DNA of 22,971 nucleotides, from NCBI GenBank assembly GCA_027576995.1, contig JANBQC010000459.1, positions 1 through 22,971 on the forward strand. The letters run 5' to 3'. Below the pieces are notes generated by a model. It was not told the origin of the DNA. It was given only the letters and a program-made list of their open reading frames with translations, and did no database searches. Below are positions 11,083 through 21,403 of the stretch, piece after piece. The DNA is from Dimargaris cristalligena (lineage: Eukaryota; Kickxellomycota; Dimargaritomycetes; Dimargaritales; Dimargaritaceae). The position numbers were made by a program, and so were the translations under genes. Within the stretch, counting starts at the first letter, position 1; every line of letters starts with the position of its first letter.

Positions 11083-11597
11083 TTATCTGGCCCAGAGGCG
11101 TTCTGCTAAACATACGGCGGAGTATATGGGCATGGGTTGGATTACTAGAATTATAGAGTGGGGAAATGCCATAGAGGGGTAGGTGGCCAAGGGCGATGCC
11201 GGCAGCAAGGATATTGGCGGTTGACTCGATAGATTACATTGTGGATAAAATAGGGGAGTGGAAAGCAACAGTGGATAGAGGTCTCTGATGTGAGGTGTCG
11301 GCAGGGTTAGGATCAGAAGACCTGCACTCACACTCACGTAGTTGGGAATGTTCCCGGAAAGGAATGTTGGTGGGAAAGGCTTTGCCGCAGAAACTACAAT
11401 CAGTTTCCCAGTCCGTTTATCGTCTCCACGATTTCCTTATTAAGGGTTCTTATTATTTGTGACCTGGTTCCCCCCCAAAACAACACAGCCGAACGATGGG
11501 AGTGGGGCATGACAGGGTGTGGTTGAGGCCTTCACACTCACTGGCAATAGTCCCCCTCAGGGCGGCTTGGACTGCTTGAGTCAGTATCTCCTTCCAT
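11083..11597 (-). CDS. Small C2H2 zinc-finger protein (spliced)
   Basis: I assembled this from splice sites. Exon 1 is 11597-11542, starting MEGDTDSSSPSRPEGDYC and ending at donor GTGAGT. Exon 2 is 11393-11338, after acceptor TGTAG, and ends at a second GTGAGT. Joining them recreates one perfect finger, C-X2-C-X3-F-X5-F-X2-H, read as YCHFCGKAFPTNIPFREH. Exon 3 is uncertain. Acceptor CAGAG (exon 11282-11083) supplies the last zinc ligand, giving H-X4-H, and a Pro/Leu-rich tail for 103 aa. Acceptor CAG, 2 bp upstream, gives only about 55 aa without that His. Reading through without intron 2 would give a C2HC finger. A branch-like CCTAAC precedes these acceptors. The partner (nucleic acid or protein) is unknown. 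The gene is divergent from the coiled-coil gene and convergent with IPI1. I know no close relative. Confidence 0.45.
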
Positions 11598-11932
11598 ACA
11601 GCACCTAGGGTCCTTTATCTCTTGCAACTATCCCTTTTGTTTTATTCGGCATTTAGTTCGTCAGTCTAAGGCGTGTAGTGCCTTCGCCGTAGAGCATAGT
11701 TTATACTGTTCGCCTTTGGTTATCCTCCGCACCCCTAAGTGCTGTTTTCCTCTTCTTGTACCGTTCTGTGCAACTGTAAAAAGAATCCGCTGCTCGGCCT
11801 AATTAAACTGTCACGCCATTTCCCGGACCCAGCCCCTTGCTATTCACTCACATACCTATAGACCAGCAGTCGGCGTGGCCGGCTCCTGTAACTAGCGAGT
11901 GCTCTCACTCCCCCGGCCCTTACTTGTAAACC
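11598..11932. promoter_or_regulatory. Divergent promoter region between the zinc-finger and coiled-coil genes
   Basis: Only 335 bp separate the two opposing ATGs (11597 minus, 11933 plus). A minus-strand TATAAA lies at 11705-11700, about 103 bp upstream of the zinc-finger ATG. No clear TATA box faces the plus-strand gene, whose leader is C/T-rich (CTCACTCCCCCGGCCC) just before the start. The two genes may be co-regulated from this interval; that is inference from spacing. Confidence 0.35.
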
Positions 11933-14900
11933 ATGGCCGACCCATCCAAAGCGCTCTCAGCACAGCCCAGTGGAAGCAGTACCCCCTGCGCCTCCGTGAC
12001 CACAAAGGCCACCAGGAATGTCCGCCGGGTTAAGGAGCGTATCATCAACAGCCACAAAGTCATTGCCTTATTCGAAGGTCAGGTCAAGGAATACCATACT
12101 TTGCAGGGCAAATACAATCAATGCCAGTCCGAACTGCAGGCTCTGCAGATTAAGTTCGGCCAAATCCAGGCCGAAACCGCTCAGCACCGACTTGCCGTTA
12201 CCACCCTCCGGGTCGCCCATGCCGACGAAGTGAAGCGGCGTGAGGCCCTGGGGCGGATGCAGGGCTCCTCCAGGTACGGCTCAAATGTCGGAGAAGAAGC
12301 AAGAGGTGGTTACCTTGCCATATCCGGTTTTAAGCCCCCCGAATTGATGGAACTAGAGAAATCCCGGACCGAGAAACGCCGTCTATAGCAGAAAGTCGCC
12401 AAGTTTGAACAGTTCCTCGCCAATGAGGAAATGGATTTGGCTCTCATAAGGAGCCGCGCTGCCGTAAATTACAAAACGGAGTGGCAGCAGGAGCAACGAC
12501 GCGCCGATCAACTGGCTGACCAATTGGCACAACTGGAGGCCCAACTCACCGGAGTCCGGCGGGCCCTCAAAGACAAGCAGGCGGACTATCAGAGCATCGT
12601 GACCCGTGGACTATCCAAGGAACGGGAGTTGGCCCACGTGCAGGCCCAACTGAAATCCCAGCAGGAAGCCTCTCTTGCACTACAGACCTACCAACTCGAC
12701 CTACAGGGCCTAGTGAACAGCCTCACGACCCAACTCCAGGCCGCTCATCAGCAACGGTCAGCGGCACAGACTGAATTTCAGGGTCGGTTTGACGTACTCA
12801 CAGCTGAGCTGCAAGCTACCCAACAGCAGCGGCAGCAGGTGCAGGACGAGCTAACTCAATCCCAACTACTTTGGACTGACCAACGTGCTCAATTGGATGA
12901 ACAGATTCGCCAATTGTCCCAGATTCAGGAGGCCTCAGCGACAGTTACGCTTGCGATGCTCGAGCCAACGGAACCCCTCGAGGGTTCAAAATCCGTTTCC
13001 AATGAAGTGGTTCAAATACCGACGACCCAGTCGTGCCATTGCGATGACGAGCTGCCCAAGATCCAAACCCAGCTGGACCAAAAGGACCAAACCATTCATC
13101 AATTAAATGACCAGATCGCCGACTTGCAGTGGGAGGTTGACTACCTTCGACACCCACTCAATGAACAATCCCTGGAGAATCGGCGGGGTTCAGTCCTTGT
13201 GGTCGAAGGCCCATCCTTATCAGCCCAATCCATGGGTGTTCAGACGGAAATACAGCGGGACCTTGACCGACTACAAAAAGAAAACGCTGCATTGCTAGAT
13301 CTTATCAAATATCAACAGGTCCAGATTTTTGATTTCAAAAGGTCGGCTACCACTTCGGTAAAGGTAAGCGATATTCCCCACCCGCGGGCTGTCTATACAT
13401 GCCTGGGTCCCAAACATGTTTTATTCCTAGATGCTATCATGCCCTGTTTCCCTATTTCGTTGTCTAGATTCCATGCCTTTAAAGTTTGGTTATACTTGGC
13501 TTGAACGCGATTTGATTCGATTTACACACTATATACGTACCCCCTAAAGACCCCTCAATCCTTATCGGCTCCATTCAACCAACCGCCTGCTCACCCCATA
13601 TCCACACTATCCCAAACCACTCAAGTACAGCCATCAAGCATCGCAAACGCTCTGTCCACTTCCATCTCTGACTCTAAATCCGCCGTCCAGCCTTCTCGAA
13701 AGCGTCGTCTATCGGTTACCCAAAGTGTAGCCCCGGTTATGACTGTAGATATTGGACACTCAGCACCACCAGGGCTGTTGCCTCTTTTACCACCCTCCCT
13801 TACTACTTCCCCCATCGACGAGGTAGCTTCAGCCCCCAAGGAAAATATAAATAAGAAAGCGAAAATCGTATCCATCGCTACCAACGTGGGGGCGTACGCC
13901 GGCGTGGAAGTGAATAAGCAATATGTCGAAGAGACAGCGGAGATTTTGATGTTAGAGGGTGGCAGGGAATACGGCCCCCATCGTCCACTATCATCCCAGA
14001 TGTCCATAAATATTGTTTCGCCTGCTCCACCTAGCGATGACTTAATCGATCTGGAATGGTTTGATAACCGCCAACACCCGACTGCTCCCGAATCATGGTC
14101 ACCCAACGGAGGGATATCAACCACTACAGTACCCTTGCCGTTGTCAACACCTCTTACGGCACCGCCAGTTACCCTGACCATCCCAATTGCAATTACGGAA
14201 TCGACACTGGTACCCCTTGTATCTCTTTCCTCATCCCTCGCGTCGCGCCAAAGTCCAGAACCCAGCCCCGTACCATCATCGCCGAGCCCAATCACTTGGG
14301 AGGCTCGCTCCGGTGCGGAGAACCCTGGGGTCGAGAATCTTGCTAACCTATTGCAGGAACCCACCACGGCATCTTTATGTAAGTCCTCTCAATTTGATAA
14401 CCGATCGGTCATTTACATTTTTCCACCACTAGCTGACCATGGCATCCTGAAATACATTGATATTTTTAGTTCAATAAAATTTGTGTTTGGTGGACTTCTT
14501 TTGGTCGACTATAATGGTATTACCCGAGAAGCCCGGGACCTACGTACGTTTTTTTTTACTAAACAAAATATATTTTTTCTATATAACTACTCTGGCGTGT
14601 ATTCTATCTACTCATTTATTTATGTATCTCCTTCTTTGATTGCTTCTTTACTTTCCAGTCACCCACAAACTAGCATGCTGCCTTAAGTTATCTGGCCCCG
14701 TTCTCCATCTCGGCCTGCTTGCGGCCGATATCCGACCTAACCAACGTATCCTCGGTCGAAAACTTAATGATCGCATCAAAGACTACATCTACTCCAATTT
14801 GCCAACTGGAACTTTTGTGGGGGCCTGTCTGGGCGAAATCAACTGCGTTCAGAGTCATACAGCCGCAGCTCTCAAGTGGACTACGCGGCTCACTACGAGT

Positions 14901-16326
14901 ACTGTCACTTCCCCCCACGGCAGTAACCGTTGGACCCCGCGGCCGACTCCGCCGATTGAGCCCATTCCTTATTTGCAGGAATTTATGAAATCGGTTTACC
15001 CAGTGGAAATCAGTACTAGTCTAACCGCCGCTGAGCGCCATGTGGTTGTTCTGATGTGGATATTGGCCTGGCGACACCAACAACACCAAGTGGTGGACGA
15101 CTTTCTCAATTGGACTAGTCAAGAAACTCTACTTACCCCAGTGGATGAATCCAGTTTGGGGTATATATGGTAAGTCCCGGCTATAGCGAACCATGTTTAT
15201 TACAATGTCTTCTCCCGACGAGGAACTTTACATGTACTGTACTATAGTGGAAGTGAGGGTGGGTAGATCTACTTTACCTCTCGCCTGTTCTTCCATGTTT
15301 GTTATGATTAATGAGAACCAGTCTAAATATCGCCAGGGGTGAACAGCTTCTAAGCACCCAAAGAAATGCATCCCCGTGTATGTGTACTATCCATTTACTC
15401 ATGAAACTATGTATCTATAAATACGCTTATCGCCTCTTTAAATACCAGTTCCTTGACTCGAGTATTTGCCGCACTTTGCCGTCTTATCAACAGTACTGAG
15501 CGTGTTCGGGTGTTGGTCTATGATTTGTTCCGCTGCACTACATCCCCCGAGGCCGTCATCACCATTCTCAGTAATGTGGTCACCGTTTGGCCTGATCCCC
15601 TAAGCTATCAATCCGAGTGGCCAGCGAGTCCATTCGCCTACCTTCCTGAGGCACCCGCGATCCCTGCTGCCGCCGCCACCTGTTCGTCATCCATCAAATC
15701 GCAGCGGGAGCTACTTCCCCATCTCGCCACTTTTCATTTTCTTGAAATGTGCCAAGTCATGGCGTCCCTGGCTTTCCATCACCTCACCTGGGAAGAACAG
15801 CATTATCGCCGGGCGATGTTGGTGGACAGTGAAGCTCGGAATATCCTGTACGCCCGGCTGGTGCTCTATTGCGGCTGGGACGGTCCTTTCCGAGATGGCC
15901 CGCTTACTGTGGCCGCGGTTGCGGAAAACGCCCGGGATAGTTTACACCGACTATTGGCCATGCGGAGGGACACGGATGAAGAACGTGATCTTGATTCGAG
16001 TTCGGCATTAGGCGACTTGGGCCCAACGCATTCGCACCGTAAGTCCAATTGATTTGCTAATCAAGAACTGCGTTTTTTTGGAAGTCTTGGTACTTCTTTG
16101 ACGCACTGAACAATATCGGATAATTCTTGGTTTAAAGTGGTATTGGCGCTAGTCCCTCAATTTGTGATCAGTAAGTAGATTTGAAACTGCACCAACTTAT
16201 ATACATGTCAGTTTATCGACCACTAATCAATTTTTTCTTCGGTATAATAATATGATGTTGTTTTTAGGTGACGAATATCTTCTCCAAATGGTTTCGCGCA
16301 TAGACGGGGTACCCCAAACAGTGTAA
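11933..16326 (+). CDS. Long coiled-coil protein, ICE1-like, with an in-frame TAG
   Basis: Exons: 11933-13363, 13550-14378 (or from 13631), 14659-15169, 15449-16038, 16268-16326; about 1139 codons. ATG context ACCATGG. Donors are GTAAG throughout. Codon 152 is TAG (12386-12388); the frame continues without pause, so as written only 151 aa would be made from this start. Residues about 25-125 and 150-330 are Gln/Leu-rich coiled coil, with another near 380-470. A Ser/Pro/Thr-rich linker follows, including PPGLLPLLPPSLTTSP. Exons 3-5 form a helical domain with RVFAALCRLINSTERVRVL and a TVWPDPL motif. From memory this order, VKERIIN near the N-terminus, the Pro-Leu patch and the C-terminal helices resemble ICE1, the scaffold of the little elongation complex for Pol II snRNA transcription. 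It could instead be an unrelated coiled-coil scaffold. Without the last intron the stop would be TGA at 16050-16052. Confidence 0.75.
12386..12388 (+). other. In-frame TAG in the coiled-coil gene
   Basis: The codon lies between EKRRL and QKVAKFEQFL, with the same frame open for 453 bases before it and 975 after it. CAG (Gln) is one base away and would fit the heptads. No good in-frame intron removes it: the best nearby donor, GTACGG at 12274, gives a length not divisible by three, and a frame-keeping donor at 12287 (GTCGGA) is poor. Confidence 0.85.
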
Positions 16327-17474
16327 ACTAGAAAATTGCATCATGTTTTACTACGCGATATCACCTGATAAGATAATTCAAGGAATATTACCTAAATCGG
16401 CTATTATGGTTCTGTAGTTCTAGTCAATCGGATTGTTGTATTATTGAACTTACCACTGAATACCCTTTGATGCATAAAGTCTCAATTCCCAATTACATTA
16501 CTGTGGTAACTATTCCCTTATTAATTATTACATGAATATAAAAGTGCTTTTTTGTTTAAAATTAATATAGTGCGTCGAATAAAATATATGGATAGAGTCA
16601 TGGCAACATAACCATCGTAAAGAGAGTGTGTAGGGGATATTGGAAGGCCTATTAACATAGGCCTGTCAAAAATTGGAACCCAAGTCGGGTTCACTAATGT
16701 TCAGCAGATGAACATCCAGGCGGGATTGTCAGCGAGCCTCTTCTCAGGTAAACCTTCATTGAGAGACTAACTCCTCCCCTAGATAAGGACGGTAAAGATC
16801 AGTTGGATACCCACAGTAAGAAATCCTATATAAATGCCCTACATCAAACCGGTGCATGCATCGGCTTGTGGGACTGGTCCCACGTGAAATGGGGATATAT
16901 GTTGTGTTTGGTGACTGTAGGGATCCCACTCCCCTTATCACCGCACGTGGTGTTAGAAGGTTCTTCGATTGCGGCACCGGCCCGTGCTTTCGCCCCGTCA
17001 TCTGAAGACATCATAAAGAAGTGGTTTTTTTTATTAAAGATAGAAATACGAGAGTAGTAATGGTGGTGTTTTTCTTGGAAAAATGATAATGCTGAACTCC
17101 TTCTCGAAACGGTAGGATATCACCGGGTTTATGTATCCTCCCCAGTCTCTCTATCCGCCCATCGAACAAACCAATGACGTATTATTTTCTCAATTTATCT
17201 GACCGCTAAAAGACTTTTCCTTTGACAAAGGTCAATTCCTTTTGTCTTGGGATCAGTGATGGCTTTCATCAAACAAAAATGCAATGCCTTATTCAAATAA
17301 AACAAAATAATAAACATATATTATAATGAATGAGTACATGATTTTAGAGCACCGACTTCGATAAATTCATCGTCATTAGATCAATATCGACACAAATCGG
17401 GAATTAGACAACCATTTCATTCGTTATCAGCCGGATCATCTGTGTGTGCCATCACCATTGATTCTCACGGCACC
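16327..17474. other. AT-rich region downstream of the coiled-coil gene
   Basis: No supported gene. It holds the probable 3' end of the upstream transcript (AATAAA at 16578). Two perfect hairpins are present: AGGCCTA-ttaaca-TAGGCCT at 16645-16664 and GTGGGAC-tg-GTCCCAC at 16868-16883. Frames at 16803-17057 (plus) and 16756-17001 (minus) overlap each other and show nothing recognisable. A short minus-strand frame starting MAHTDDPADNE lies just before 17400, where a Gag start would be expected after the primer-binding site described next. Confidence 0.35.
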
Positions 17475-17809
17475 ACATATACATTGTAATTAGTTTATTT
17501 GTTAGACTGGGGTTGGAGCAGTATTGGAGACACCAGTCAATGCAAAATTTCCTCAGAGCCTAGCACCGGTGTACAGGTTGGACTAATACAAGGGTTCAGT
17601 ACATACATTTCACTTAAATTGGCGCTAAAAATGAGGCATAAATATTAAAAATAAACAAATACCCAAAAGTTAGATATTGATAAGACTGGGCTTAAGTCAA
17701 ACCTGACAGCCAAAAATATCCACTTGATGGTCCCTGACCTGAGATCCTTAACCTGGACAGTTACCAAGGAGGTAATGTAGTGAGGCCTTATCACCACAAT
17801 CTCCCCCCC
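17475..17809 (-). mobile_element. LTR-retrotransposon fragment: PPT, LTR, PBS
   Basis: Read on the minus strand, a polypurine tract (AGGGGGGGAGA, 17809-17800) is followed at once by TGTGGTGATAAGGCC, the start of a 314-bp LTR. The LTR runs from 17798 to about 17485 and ends ATTACA, so its ends are TGT...ACA. It contains AATAAAC near its 3' end. About ten bases further on comes TGGTGCCGTGAG, which looks like a primer-binding site. A polypurine tract normally precedes only the 3' LTR and a PBS follows only the 5' LTR. Having both around one LTR suggests two elements in tandem sharing it. No protease, reverse transcriptase or integrase coding remains nearby. Confidence 0.5.
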
Positions 17810-18017
17810 TACCTATTTAGTGGGGTTTGTTAGCTGTGAGTACTCCTGGTGTTATACCCAATAGAAGCCAATCTGCATTGCCTCTTAGCAGATTCAAGAT
17901 AGTATATCACAGTAACAATGAAATCTGACTAAGAAATAATGATGTTGTATAATTAGTCAATACACTCTATCAAGCCTATTTTACATTACAAATATTACAT
18001 CTTTCCCTAGTAACCTC
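17810..18017 (-). mobile_element. Remnant of retrotransposon internal region
   Basis: This lies immediately upstream (minus strand) of the polypurine tract, where the 3' end of pol would be. One frame ends WLLLGITPGVLTANKPH then TAA just before the tract, which would suit a pol C-terminus, but it is too short to identify. The segment runs into repeat copy B at 18018. Confidence 0.25.
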
Positions 18018-18604
18018 TGTGTCGGACCTTCTAATCTAACTTAATCCTGACACACTGCCATCTGTCTCCATTAGGCCTTATAGCATCATATTAACCATCC
18101 TATGGTCACCCCTGGTACTATGGGAATACCCTATATCAAATAACCATTCCCCTTCCAGATTCCTTGCTGCATTTACACTAATCACTCCAGTGCTAATCTG
18201 AGGACTCTTCCGGCTACTATCAGAGTCTTCCAAGTCCTTATGGCTGTCCAGTTGGCCCATTTATCTTACCAAGTCTTAGTAGTACCTTCTCTGGGGACCT
18301 CCCTCTAGAGTCATCCCTGCATATATATAACTAGGCCCTACTGGAACTGGTTTGATGCTTCAGCCTATGCATACCCCCTAATTTATCCCAATAAACTATA
18401 TATATGCTCACCTCCCTCATATTAACTCATAAGTGTACTTGCTGCATGTCCCTTGCTTATACCTGTATCTAGTAGCCTTTATTAGTTAGTATTGTGCCCC
18501 CAACCTAATACCATAACCCAATTAGCTAAGCCTGAGCCCTGTCTACCATTAGAAGCCTATCCTTGGGAATCTTGATGGACTAAGAGTAGTTAGCCCAAGT
18601 AATA
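18018..18604 (-). repeat. LTR-like dispersed repeat, copy B (inverted)
   Basis: On the minus strand it starts TATTACTTGGGCTAACTACTC and ends GGTCCGACACA, about 587 bp. It matches copy A along most of its length, for example TAACTACTCTTAGTCCATCAAG at the start, GACAGGGCTCAGGCTTAGCTA, and GTTAATATGATGCTATAAGGCC near the end (copy A has GTTAATATGGTGCTATAAGGCC). It has no long frame and no visible target-site duplication. Confidence 0.65.
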
Positions 18605-18794
18605 GGGAGTTTTCTGGCTATATTTACTTAATCAATTCACAACTTCATATATCTATGTCAATATCATTACATTACTTATATCTATGTATTTTATTAAGAA
18701 TATTAGCATTCCCAGGACTATAGAGACAACACTATATCCAAAGGTAAATATCAGTATTAATTTCTAGGGCAGGGATTAAAGCTAAAAAATTCAA
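18605..18794. other. 190-bp spacer between inverted repeat copies B and C
   Basis: AT-rich sequence with no frame and no similarity that I can see to the arms. Copies B and C begin on either side and point away from it, so it is the loop of a large imperfect palindrome. Confidence 0.5.
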
Positions 18795-19348
18795 TATCAC
18801 CTGGGTTAACTACTCTTAGTCTGTCAAGAGTCCCGGGGATAGGCTTCTAATGGTAGGTGGGGCTTAGGCTCAGCTAAGTGGGCTACTAGCATTAGGGAGG
18901 GGTTGGTACTAACCAATAAAGGAGGAGTGTTGGCTAATGCAAGGGACTTGCAGCAGGTATACTTACTGGCTAATACAATGGGTGAGTGTATAATGAGTTT
19001 ATTGGGGTAAACTATGGGGGTAAGAAATAAGCTAAGGAACTGAACCAGTCCCAGAGGGGCCCAGTTATTTATATATGGGGACTACTTATAATGAGAGGTC
19101 CTTAAGAGCAATGGGATGACTAAAGAAGAGTCAAGGGTCAGGGCCTCAACTGGGGGGCTTGCGTCTGGAAGACTCCACTAAGAACAGGGGAATATTGGAT
19201 CAGCTGGTGGAGTATTGCATGAGAAGCATTGGGGCCCAGTCATAGTGGGTTATATAGCAAGAGAAGAGGAATATGGTGCAATAAGGCAAGATTGGATAGG
19301 ACAATCAGTATTCCCATATTTAGGGAGGATTAGGTGGGCCAACATTCA
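18795..19348 (+). repeat. LTR-like dispersed repeat, copy C
   Basis: This starts TATCACCTGGGTTAACTACTC and ends GGGCCAACATTCA, about 554 bp. It matches copy A directly: GGGCTTAGGCTCAGCTAAGTG, AACCAATAAAGG, GGGACTTGCAGCAGG, GAGTTTATTGGGGTAAACTA and TGAACCAGTCCCAGAGGGG each have a clear counterpart there. It is diverged from A and B by scattered substitutions and small indels and has no coding frame. Confidence 0.65.
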
Positions 19349-20240
19349 AAAATATTGTCAGTAGGTAAATATAGGGGTGTATCATAGTCATGAATCCACT
19401 GCAACAGGCAATACTGTAAATAAGATGTAGAAAGTGTTAATATTTTAAGGAAATTGGATATGAGGCCACCCATTCAACTATAAACTAAAAAAAATCTTAT
19501 CTGTTGTTGAAAGTATGTATAAAGTCATCACATTTGATTGTAGTCTTTCAGGCTTGTAATTGTACACCAAATTATATTCTGGTTTGCTCTTGTAGTTGAT
19601 ACATTATTCCATAAATAAACAAACATCAGGTATTAGAAATTGTCCAACTTCTCTTACATCACCACCATAGTATTTTTACAACTAACTTTTGAATTCAGCT
19701 TGGATTAACATTTTCCCCTCCCTGTATACTTACAAATGGGGTGTTTATATTGTAATATGACATTTCTGTTTGAAAGTGCTATTAAAATATTCTGACATTC
19801 GCCAAGTAAAGTCCAATTTTATATTTCAAATAAAAAGTATGAAAATTGATTTAATAGCTACCTTGGTCTAGACACTAAAAGAACACGAAGTATCACAGCA
19901 CTATGTCTATTAGCCAATGCCTTTCTTACAGGCTCACCATAAAGACACCACCCTATTATCGAGAGCCCAATCAGTGGGATGAATAATAGAGTTAGTAGCG
20001 ACTATAGGCAAACATTAATGGTAGCGAGTTTATATTTATTCAATATAGTAAGAGAACTGGGTAGGATTAATGAGTATATGGAAATATGCAACCAGATGAG
20101 AGAAATAGTCATCTATGGGACCATATCGGGGCAAGCTACCCATACCTTTTTTTGCTAGGGACTTAAGGACCCCCGGCAGTATATATATAGAGTATTGGCC
20201 AAGAGCGGCAAGGTGTTGTCCCATGAGTTCAGCACATGTC
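19349..20240. other. AT-rich intergenic region
   Basis: I see no gene and no clear repeat copy. Runs of A and T dominate up to about 19860. The 62-residue minus-strand frame at 20036-20224 has no recognisable features. Confidence 0.35.
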
Positions 20241-20700
20241 GGGTGGTGACATAGGCATTGCGTCCTTATGAGAGTGGGTATTAATATCGAGTGTATTTGA
20301 GTATAGGAATATAATATATAGTGTAATAAGCAGTTTATTAATAAACTAGAAAGGAATGAACTAACTGGTGAGCGTCAAATAGTAATTTATTGAGTAGGAA
20401 AATAAGCATATATGAAACCACCTTCGAGCAACTTAGCTGGTTCTTTTTATACTGGAGTCCCTTTTGATTTCCGGCTAAGAGGAATTGTATTAATTGGCTG
20501 GTCTCACTGGTTTACTGGTCCGAGGATGTGCTACGCCCTATTGGGGGCCCTAGAAATTATGTACCGGTATGTTCGAGCAGGGCTTGCCGGTGATGAATGT
20601 GGTGCCATTATGCCGTGGCTATCCACATTTGTACCCCTGGTGTGCCCTCAAGATGTACCGGGGGTCAGGGTGTGATAGGGGTCCGTAGTAGCTTGGTCGG
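20241..20700 (+). repeat. Possible distant relative of the LTR-like repeat, with an 87-residue frame
   Basis: The segment AAGCAGTTTATTAATAAACTAG (about 20330-20351) and the following ATGAACTAACTGG recall the GTTTATTAATATAAACTAGG and TGAACTAGTCC part of copies A and C, so this may be another LTR of the same class. Within it an ATG-started frame (20412-20675, start MKPPSSNLAGSFYTGVPFDF) runs for 87 residues. It contains several Trp and Cys and two hydrophobic stretches but no domain that I recognise. A chance frame in repeat DNA is the simplest view. Confidence 0.2.
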
Positions 20701-21403
20701 CTATCTGGTCCGATATTGGACAACCCCGACGGTACAGTCCCAGTTGTTGTTTCAACACAGTTGGCCTTAACTTACACTTCTGTAGTGTCATCGGGGTTTA
20801 AAGTAGTCATTAAAGGGGCCAGTACCTGGAGTAGACCAATTTTTCCTCCATTACATGGGCCGATGGGTCAGCATTGGGGACCCCCGGTGATATAGTATCA
20901 AAAATAGCTATACAAATCGCAAAAAGGGTAGTGGATGGGGAACAATGTTGGGGAATGTAGGAGATATTACCCAGAGTAGTGGCACGGGGGGTGGCGATTT
21001 CCAATTACTTGATGGAAATAGCAGGTGACAGTTGGAGGTTGGGGGTATTGCATGGAAAGGGAAGCTATGCCCCCGGGAGAGGATATGGGTAAAGCAGCAG
21101 CTAGCGAAGTCAAATGGATGGCAAATAGGTAAGCCCAAGAAACATCCCCTGAGAATATTAAGTGATGGCGTGCTGGGTCCAGGAGGGAAAGTGATGGGGA
21201 AAGAGTGACTTGTAAGTCATACTCTGGGGCTTGCTTTTATAATTGACGCAGCCTGGGCCAGGTGGGAAGGTGGTGAGGCCCTGTTGCTGGCACACTGTAG
21301 GGTCAATTATTTCCGAGACCTAAATACATTCTTGATCTAAACAGGGAGGGATATTCAATATACAGAAAAAATAAAACATCATTAGCTAGAAGTCATTATA
21401 CAC
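20701..21403. other. Intergenic region with a minus-strand TATA-like site
   Basis: A minus-strand ATTATAAAAGCAAGCC (about 21245-21230) resembles the TATA box of the CBM18 gene. The minus strand downstream is pyrimidine-rich, with an ATG near 21147 that opens only eleven codons. Overlapping short Pro-rich minus frames follow (20908-21138, 20810-21004). I could not assemble them into a believable spliced gene. Confidence 0.3.

Noticed and set aside
11461..11612. An alternative minus-strand reading with VWKEILTQAVQAALRG upstream of the zinc finger
   Set aside because: It looks coding at first sight but ends in a stop without a usable splice site into the finger exon. The overlapping MEGDTDSSS frame starts with ATG and splices precisely into the finger.
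12274..12388. An intron with donor GTACGG that would remove the TAG at 12386
   Set aside because: Its length (115 bp, or 118 bp to the next AG) is not a multiple of three, so it would break the long downstream frame. It would also remove sequence that reads as coiled coil.
13621..14367. A 248-codon minus-strand frame opposite exon 2 of the coiled-coil gene
   Set aside because: It is the complement of a Ser/Pro-rich coding exon whose codon bias keeps the antisense frame open. It has no recognisable domain, and the plus-strand exon is supported by splice phases on both sides.
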